From Oncomelania hupensis (Eukaryota; Mollusca; Gastropoda; Littorinimorpha; Pomatiopsidae), in the NCBI GenBank assembly GCA_036898135.1, contig CM072527.1, positions 31,108,227 to 31,172,226 of the forward strand: a DNA stretch of 64,000 nt, in the 5' to 3' direction. Under the pieces are notes generated by a model. That model ran no database searches. It was not told where the DNA came from and worked only from the letters and a program-made list of their open reading frames with translations. The position numbers and the translations under genes were made by a program. The first letter of the stretch is position 1. Every line of letters starts with the position of its first letter. Shown one piece after another: positions 35,592-44,500 of the stretch.

Positions 35592-38500
35592 GTATTTATG
35601 TTTAATATTGCTGTATTAGGCATAACATTAGGGTTCTAATCGCAAAAGACACAGATGCATACAAACATACACAAACCGAGTAAAAAAAAAATTAAAAGTA
35701 TCCTTTCAGAAAAAATCTGTGAAATCATCAGTGGAGATAAGGGTGGGGAAAGGTGGGGAAGAGGGGGGGTGGGAGGGTAAAGGATAAGTTTTGCTTGTAT
35801 TCAAGAACACAGTGTAACAGAAGGGTGTTATTTCTAACGTGCAATGATACGGGTGTGTTTCAGTGCCTGGGGCAGTCGTGGTACCTGGCAAACGACATGC
35901 AGTTCTTCATTGTCAGCCCTCTCTTGTTTGTCCCTCTTTACAGGTCAGTTGTGCCTTTTTGATTCGCATGCAGGGCAATGTGAGTCTGTGTATTCAACAC
36001 CCTCCCCCCCTCCATCCCCGCATCTTCCAACCCCACTCTTGCCTTAGCCACCCGCAGTTCCAACCCCCCACCCCCACCTTCCCTGCCTCCACTGTCACCC
36101 CCCACCCCTCCCAAAAAAAAAAAAAAAAAAAAAGACATCCAGGTTTTGCAAATCTGTGCAGGATGAGTCCTAAATAGTCCAAAAATGACATTTTAAAAAA
36201 AAATGTCCGTCCGTCAGTCTGTGCAAAACTTGCAAGTGAATTAATATGGGTCGTTCTCTGGAAACATGCTGAAAGTGTGACATAGATGTAAAAAAAAAAA
36301 CTTTTGAAGAGAAAGTTGTTACATGCACAATATTTAAGTATATATTTGTCCTTTCTCCCTTTATAATTTTTTTTAAAATTGTTCTTTTAGTTACCGAGTA
36401 CCAACACCTTAAAGGTATAGGTAGAAGCATATATGGACGGATGCAACATAGTAACCAAAGGAACTGCTAAAAGGTGTCCAAAACTCCTAGTTATGTAAAT
36501 TTTAAAATCATTTTATAAAAAAACGTATCTATTTCAAGAAGATGTTGCACTGTAACAAATGAATAATTGCTGTAGATGCATTGGTAAAGATGCATATAAA
36601 ATTTAATATTTACTTTGGACGGACGCAACATACTATAGTAACCAAACTTTTAAACTAAAGCTAAAAACAGTCAAGATATTCAGATGCAATGAAATAGAAA
36701 TGAAAATCCAATTGCAGGTGAAAGCAGTTACTATTTTTAATCAAGAAAAGAATTAAAAGAGTGAAAGTTTGAAATTAAAAAACAAATTCAGAAATTGTGT
36801 AACCTTCGCTGTCGCTACTCCGTTGCGAGCATCCCATAATTTTCAAAACATTCAGATTTCTCAATCTTCTATGCGACATCAATACAAAACAACATTATTT
36901 GCCTATAAACATAATTGTAACAAATAAACGATGAATTCAAATAACATAAAAAACCAAATGCCACGCAAAATCTTTTTTTACATTTTCCGAAGGACGATCG
37001 CAACTAAGTAACTATCGGCGGTGGCTACTTCGTTGCGTCCGACCTACTTTTTAAAACTAACCCTCTCCCGACAATCACAAATAATAAATATTCACATCAA
37101 TAATATTCTTAAAACTGGAAACATTATAATAATTGTAAAAATAAAGATTAAAGTTTGATTCTTTTACTTTGGTAATCAGAATATTGACGGACGCAACTTC
37201 GTGTGGATTCAAAGCAACGAAAACACTTTTTCAAATTTCGACGATACCGCGCATCAATACAGCATCTAATTATAACAAAAATTAATCCGCTACTTCCGTG
37301 ACTATTTTTATACCTAAAATATAGTTCCATTTACTTTTAAACCTAAGTTATTATATTTTAAAGGTGGACGGACGCAACTCAAGATATTAGTAACGAAGGA
37401 TACCAGCAATCAAAGAACACCAAATTCTATTCATAATTGGGGTCTATCAAGACTACTTATCTTTTAATAACAAAAAAATAGTGCAGTGCTAAAAATAGAA
37501 AGCATTCATTCCCGATTATTTTGAACAACTTTAGTGAGAGGAGGCTGTCGGTGTCTGTGATATGTGAAGTAACGAAGCGTTGCGTCCGTCCAACTAGTTT
37601 TGGTGACGCAATAGAGTATCAAGTGGCACCTCAGCATGACGCTGAAGCGTGTATCAGCAAACCTTAATAGGCATTTTCAAAGTTTGTACCACTTTCAGCC
37701 ATAAAACTGTGCAAGATAAACAAATAATCTGATAAAAAAATTCTGACCGTCAGCATGTCACAAAATGGCGCTGTGGAATTTCATAAATTTTAGCAGAAAA
37801 ACACAAATTAAAGAGAATCACTTTAGTTTTAAATGGAAATCCTTTTAAATAATATAACATTAATATATACTCAACACAATAACAACAAAACAGACACAGA
37901 TAATTGGTTTCTTATATATTTTATTTGTTCTCAAAGTGAAGTACCCCCCAAGGGCAGGTTTTTGGAGACTAACCCATATCTGAGAACCTATTTTAACTAT
38001 CACAACCAAGCTTGGTAAGTTGGTGTATAGCTATGAGACCTCATAAATAATCAGTGATTCACTTCAAGGCAAGGTTACCAGGTCAACAAATGTTAGTAAA
38101 AAAAAATGACAAATGTTCACAAAATTTTGATTTTTTTTCTAAGTAATTAATATTGATCTTCGATGCATATTATGCAAAGGTGGTGAACCTCACTCCAAGG
38201 TCAAGGTCACTGGAGCTGTCCAAAGTTGGTTAATATAGATACTTTGAAGTGACCTTGACACTAAACTATGAGAGATGCAGTGGTGTTCCTAGGATTAGAG
38301 GGCAATAGGACAAAATGTCCTAAATCATAAAACTAATCCGACATCATGTCCTGACTACATAAAAGCAATAGGACATTCAGATTGTGAAGCGAACCGATTA
38401 ATGGTGCTTCTTTAAGATCGTTGCAGAGGAAATATGGTGTCGGTTATTTCCCGTTCAAAAGTGTCGAGAGTTGCGGCCCTTTTGTTGTTCGACGGAATGT

Positions 38501-41500
38501 ACTAAAGAGTGATAATAGTCTAGCATTGTCCACTATTCAAACTCGTTTTAACGGCTTTGACACTCCAGTTTGTACAGATGTTTCTTGCAGTGACCGCTCT
38601 AGTCATAATACTATTGGACAATGACCGCTAATTTCGCAATAGAATTGGACATTTGACGGGACACAGGTGTTTGCATTCGGTCATTTTCCAAACGAATCGG
38701 ACCATGACCGATGTCCGAGGCCTCGGGACATCACTGGAGATGTAAAGTCCAAATTTGTTACATTAGAGATGATAGATTGATCTTTCATATTTGTCCCGTC
38801 TTTGCGTTGATCTTGAAGGCCAAGGTCCTTTTTGGACTTGCAAAAACATACAAAAAATAAGTCATCTTACAGTGGAATGCCTCTATTTAATCCATAGTAT
38901 GCAACAGCATTGGGTTATTTGATCATACATGAGCATGAGAGGTCACTTGAGGGTCAGGATCATCCCAAGGTCAAGGTCACTGAAAATCAAGGTGAGCCCA
39001 AGGTCACTGTTTTTTTTGGGTTTTTTTGCGTGCATAACAACTTTTGCTGTAGTTTATTTGATAGTACAGGAATGTATTTGGGTCCGGAGGTCAAGAGCAT
39101 AAAAAGATCAAAGTCAGTATTACTTTTCATTTTAATTCCACATTCTTTTCTTTTCTTCTGGGCGCTCATTTTTAAGTTAAATATTGCAAGTTCCATATTT
39201 AAGGAGCATGTGAGTCATATGGGCTTAGCCCTTCTAGTTGTAATTTATTTGTTTAGAAGTTTTAGTGGATTATAGTGTTCTGGTTTACAGAACAGACTGC
39301 TATTGGGCAGCAGTTTTGTGGCAGTAGAGCTTGATGATTATTTTTTACCAGACTGTTATGTCGTACGGGGTGGCCAACACCATACCAACTGTCTTTGTTT
39401 TGTGAATTGGTATAATTCGAGTGTATACTTGTGGATGAATGTGGGAATGTCTGTCACAACACTCTCTTCCCCTTCTCCAAACGTGTATACTGTAATGGTT
39501 ATGATAGAATGTATGTGAGATTGGACGATGCAAGGACAAATTGTAAGATTTAGTTATAAATGCTAGTAGCCTAAACTCTCCATCCTTTTTGTAAATAAAA
39601 ATCTCGAAATCTGAATGTGGCTGCAGTTAGTATGGACTCCTGGGTTCTAGCAAGGGAAGCAACTAGGCTGCTGACGAACTCATTTGGAAAGAACTAATAG
39701 TTGAATTATGTAATTAATGGAAGGAATGATGGATGAATGAATGATTGAATGTGTCAATGAATAAATATTTCATTGAATGAACAGACAAAAGAATTTGTCT
39801 ATAGGTAGTATGTTATAAATAAATTAATTTTTGTTTAATGTGCATGGGTTGCAGCCTTCCCATAGCTGGCGCGGTAGTGGTATTGGTGTTCTTGGCAGTT
39901 ACTATTGTCACTCCAGCCGCCCTGACGATGAAAGAACACTCCTCTCCAGGATTTTTGGTTCAAGTCGATGCTACTGCGTTTGAGTAAGCTACACAGCAAA
40001 ATTATTTTTTATGTATTGAAGTCAAGTCAACCGATCTTTATTCCACAAAACGAGGGAACATTTGGTGTGACACAGAGTTCACCAAGCATGTCAAAAGAGG
40101 AAACACATTACAAGACAATAGAACACGCCAACATGTATATCCTGACACCTACACACAGTAATAGCAATTTTGTTTATGTTGACATTATTTTGCACCCATC
40201 ACGTCTGTCTTGCACATTACAGGACACATGTCTTTCATAGTAGAACAAGGAAAAACAGAATTCAGTCTGAGAATTATTGTAGTGTTCATCATGTGCTAAT
40301 GATTATATATTAGTTCTATATGTTGATTGTCTTGTATTATATATTTGGATCTATATGTTGATTATCCTGTATTTTATATTAGATCTGTATGTGGATTAGT
40401 GTATTATAAATTAGATCTATATGTTAATTGTCTGGTATAATATATTGGATCTGTATGTTGATTGTCATGTATTATAAATTATATCTATATTTTGATTGTC
40501 CTGTAGTATATATTAGATCTATATGTTGATTGTCCTTTATTATAAATTGTGTGTTAAAGAGTAGGAGGGGTGGAGAAGCGGGGATAATGCAGATTGCAAA
40601 ATGTTCCATGTTTCCGCATTCTTTTGATGCACATTTTTGCGACAGGGAACTTAACTGTGTGCTTGCCTAGATAAGGTAAAGGTCAAGGTTTTTCCTGCAG
40701 TCTTTTGACAGTTGGGAAGAGAGGTGTTGGAAACCTCCCTTTTCTCAGACCAGTTTTATAAGGGCTGTACGCGGGTCTCCGGCTCTGTTTAGGACAGAGG
40801 AAGTTAAGGCAGTGCAAAAGAAGACACCTTGCCCAGTTATAAACACAGCTAGGTACCCATTTACAGCTGGGGGCACTGGAATCTGTTGTGCTGTGTTTCA
40901 TGCTGTCAGTGCTGGCATCCAAATACTAACCGACCCCATCCAAGCTGGTTACTGGTCTGGATGATGATTGACGTGGGAAATATCATTGTAGCATGTGTTG
41001 TAACCATGTACACTATTGTGCCACCCTAAACTACACTTGCTTACAGGAGCGCAGTGTTTCATATTTCTGTTTTTGCTATAAAAACAATTTCCAGTCCCAA
41101 CTGGCAGCAGGACTATTATATCAAGCCATACAATCGCATGGGACCGTACATCATCGGCATAATTGTGGGCTACCTTCTGTACCGCACCAACTGTAAATTC
41201 CACTTCTGCAAGGTATGGACGTTGGCAGCTGGTGACTGCTGTAGTATTTTGTCATGACACACCCTTGTAGCCCAGTGGTAGAGCGTTCGCCTGGCACACC
41301 AGTAACCCAGCCTCCAATCCTGGGTTGCGCAAGATAACAGTGGCCATATGAGCAGTATGATTGCTCTGGTGGTTCAGTGTTGATTTAGGTCCCTTTCCCT
41401 AAGCTCTTCCTTGGGATGGTTCTCCCCATCTCTGCCGCATCAGCAAAATGCAGTGTAGACGTTCAAACTTCAATGTTCAATCTCTCTCTGCGTGAGGATT

Positions 41501-44500
41501 TTTGAAGGCGAAAAATTATAGTCGTGAAGCCTAGAAAAGAAATAACCTTACTAAAATTAATAATGCTACCCTACCTCCCCCCATCCCTTCCCACACCCAA
41601 CCCCCTTCCCGCCCCGCCCCATCTGCCCACTCTCGTTAGAATAGGTCTTTCTGGTTCATTCGCGTTTAGATGTTCTGAACTGGAGAGCCACTGTTAAACT
41701 GAATGCTAAATGTCCCCCGTGTGTTTTAATAGGCAAGTTTCCACTGGGGTCAATCTTCCCGCTGGCTTGGCACAAAGCGAGAGTCAGAAGTCTATTAAGC
41801 GTAGGCTGGCTGTATGTATGTCGAAGAATCCCTCAACAGCCTCTCACACTCACATTATGGTCACTGTGGCGTCACGACACATTGCGCTTACTGCCTCCAT
41901 ACGGTAGCAGCATGCTGTCTGTGGCCAAGCTTGGTGGCAAACGGTCTGTTTGGATTGGAAGAAAAAGACAGTGCGATGAACAAAGTTAGCTCAGTGGTGT
42001 ACTTCAAACTCAAAACACTTGAAGTATCCAATGTGAAGCAATAACTCTGCAACCTGTACAAAGCAGTGGTTCTAAGGCCTGGATTACAGAGGGAAACCCC
42101 CAAAACAACCATGACCCTGACACACTGCGCCCCTACTCCTTCGGATGAGAGTATAAACCAAGGTCTAGTCTGTGCACGCATTCCAACCCATGGACTTTAA
42201 AGATCCTGACACTCATGTCCTCGAGGGGTGAATACCGGCTAAGCAAATATACCCAGCAAGCTCTAGGTCTTTATCCCCCCATCCCCGACCACCCAGGAAT
42301 GTGTACTGTTGTCTGGGCGTCAGACAATGCACCAGAAAGCTGGTAGTGGGCGCCTCAGGCAGCTTGAGTTAGATCCTGTAGCGCCTTGAGCAGCTCTTGA
42401 GCTGGAAAAGCGTTATATTACAATGACTACTTTTGTTTTTTTGTGCTTACTTTTGCAGGCAGTAAGTGCAGCAGGCTGGCTTGTGGCGGCTGGTTTGGGG
42501 TTGGCCGTGCTGTACGGTCTGTTCCCCTACCACAGCGGGCAGGACCCCCCTGTCTACATCCCCCTCTCTCTGGCTGCCGCCTACAACGCCATGGCTCGTA
42601 CCGCATGGGCTGTGGCTGTAGGCTGGGTCGTTTTCGCCTGCGTTTCTGGCAATGGAGGTGAGTTGTGTCGCAGTTCCGTCTAACCCCTTGACCGCCCTGC
42701 TTTTGACCAATCCCACAGTTCCCATGCTCCAAAAATATTCCCCCTGTGAGATAGATCCATCCACCTCATAGACGGAGTTTTCCAGTCTGTGTGGCATCAA
42801 GGGGAAGATAGGTGTTTGCGCCAGGGAGAGCCATGACGTGGTTGAAAAGTAACTCCCTATTGTAAGTTTGCCGATAACTGCTGTAAATACAGGACTGCAT
42901 GTGCATGGAACAACTTGTATCATCACCCTGACACACATCCACATGGCATGGACATTGAAGATCAAGGCATGGCCGATAAAGGATCTAATAGGAGTACTTC
43001 CTAAATAGCTGTCAACATGTATTTTGACCGCTTTTCAGGGGAAGCAACTCTCATTGACCTACTTTACCTACTTTCGGTTTATGCTGTCAACATGTATTGT
43101 GTAACCGCATTTCAAGGGAAGCAACCTACTTTCGGTTTATTTAGGGATAATGCCTATTCCCAGATGTCTGAGGTGACCACTTGCTACCTCACTTGCATCA
43201 TCTCACGCAGCAGACAACTGAGCACCACCCTGGCTGTTTCGGAAATGAGGGGAGAAGGGCAGGGGAGGGACCTAGTGCTTGCTCGATGTGTTGATGTAAC
43301 TGGCACTCACCCGTCTAGGATATGAGCATCAGGATCTTTTAAGTCTGCACCATGGAAGGCGTGTGTGCTCATGCTAGACCTACTACAGGATGCTAGCACG
43401 CGCTTTTTTTCTTCAGTGGAACTGGAACCACGGCCATCTCAAGACATGGCTATTACAGAGGGCGGAAAAGAAAACAATTAGCAACCCGAGTCTAGTTTAT
43501 GTTTGAAATTTAAATTGACTGCGTCCAGTATTGTTAATGAAGGGATGGAGGAAACCTGAGTACCCAGAGAGAAACCCTCTTTGACCTGTAAAATCTTGTC
43601 CCTAAGTCACATAAGTGTGTCGCCTGCAGGGTTCAAGCTCGCGACCTTCAGCATAGGATATTATTTCCTGTCTAAACCTGTCTATTGCAGGTTTCATCAA
43701 CACCATTCTGTCATGGAAAGCGTTTGTGCCCCTCAGTCGCTTGACGTACTGTATATACCTTCTCCACATGATGATGCTGAGCGCTTACCTCTTCAGCAGA
43801 GACACCGTCTTCTATCTCAACGACACCAATGTGGTAAGTTCACTTTTCTCAAGAGAACTCAGTCAGCTTACCTACGGTACTCTCTGTGCAGATTTTTACT
43901 TACTGTATTTTTAAAATATATATATATATATCAGCCCTGAAAATTAAAAAAATGTCCCACTAGCCTTTGGCTAGTAACTTAAAAATTTTACTAGCCAAAC
44001 TAAAAATTTTACTAGCCAAACTAAAATTTTTACTAGCCAAATTAATTTTTTTCTAGACAATTAAAATAGCCTAACATAAAAAAAAACTGTTTTGTTAAGG
44101 TAATCTGGGTGGTCATGCGGTTATTAGCTATAGTATCGTGTCAATTTTATTAATAAAAGTAGTAGCTAGATATTATTAAGATAATTTGGGGGGGGGGGGG
44201 AAAGTTTGAGAGAGAGAGAAAGAGAGTGAATGATGTCAGTGTTTTACAAATCAATGTGTGATTTCATCTATGATATTTCAGTTTGAATTTTTTTTTATTT
44301 TCTGAAGGTCTTTTACAACGAAAGCTCAATTTTGTGTTGTTTTACAGTGATGTTTTTATTTTTACTTTCAACTTAATCTGATAAAGTTATCAATAATCAA
44401 TCATAATCATCATCACTTCAAGTCCACATGGTCCTTTTCACTCTGTTTCGTTTTGTTGCTGAACAAACGCCGCATGGATTGTACTCTGACCAGCCACTAT

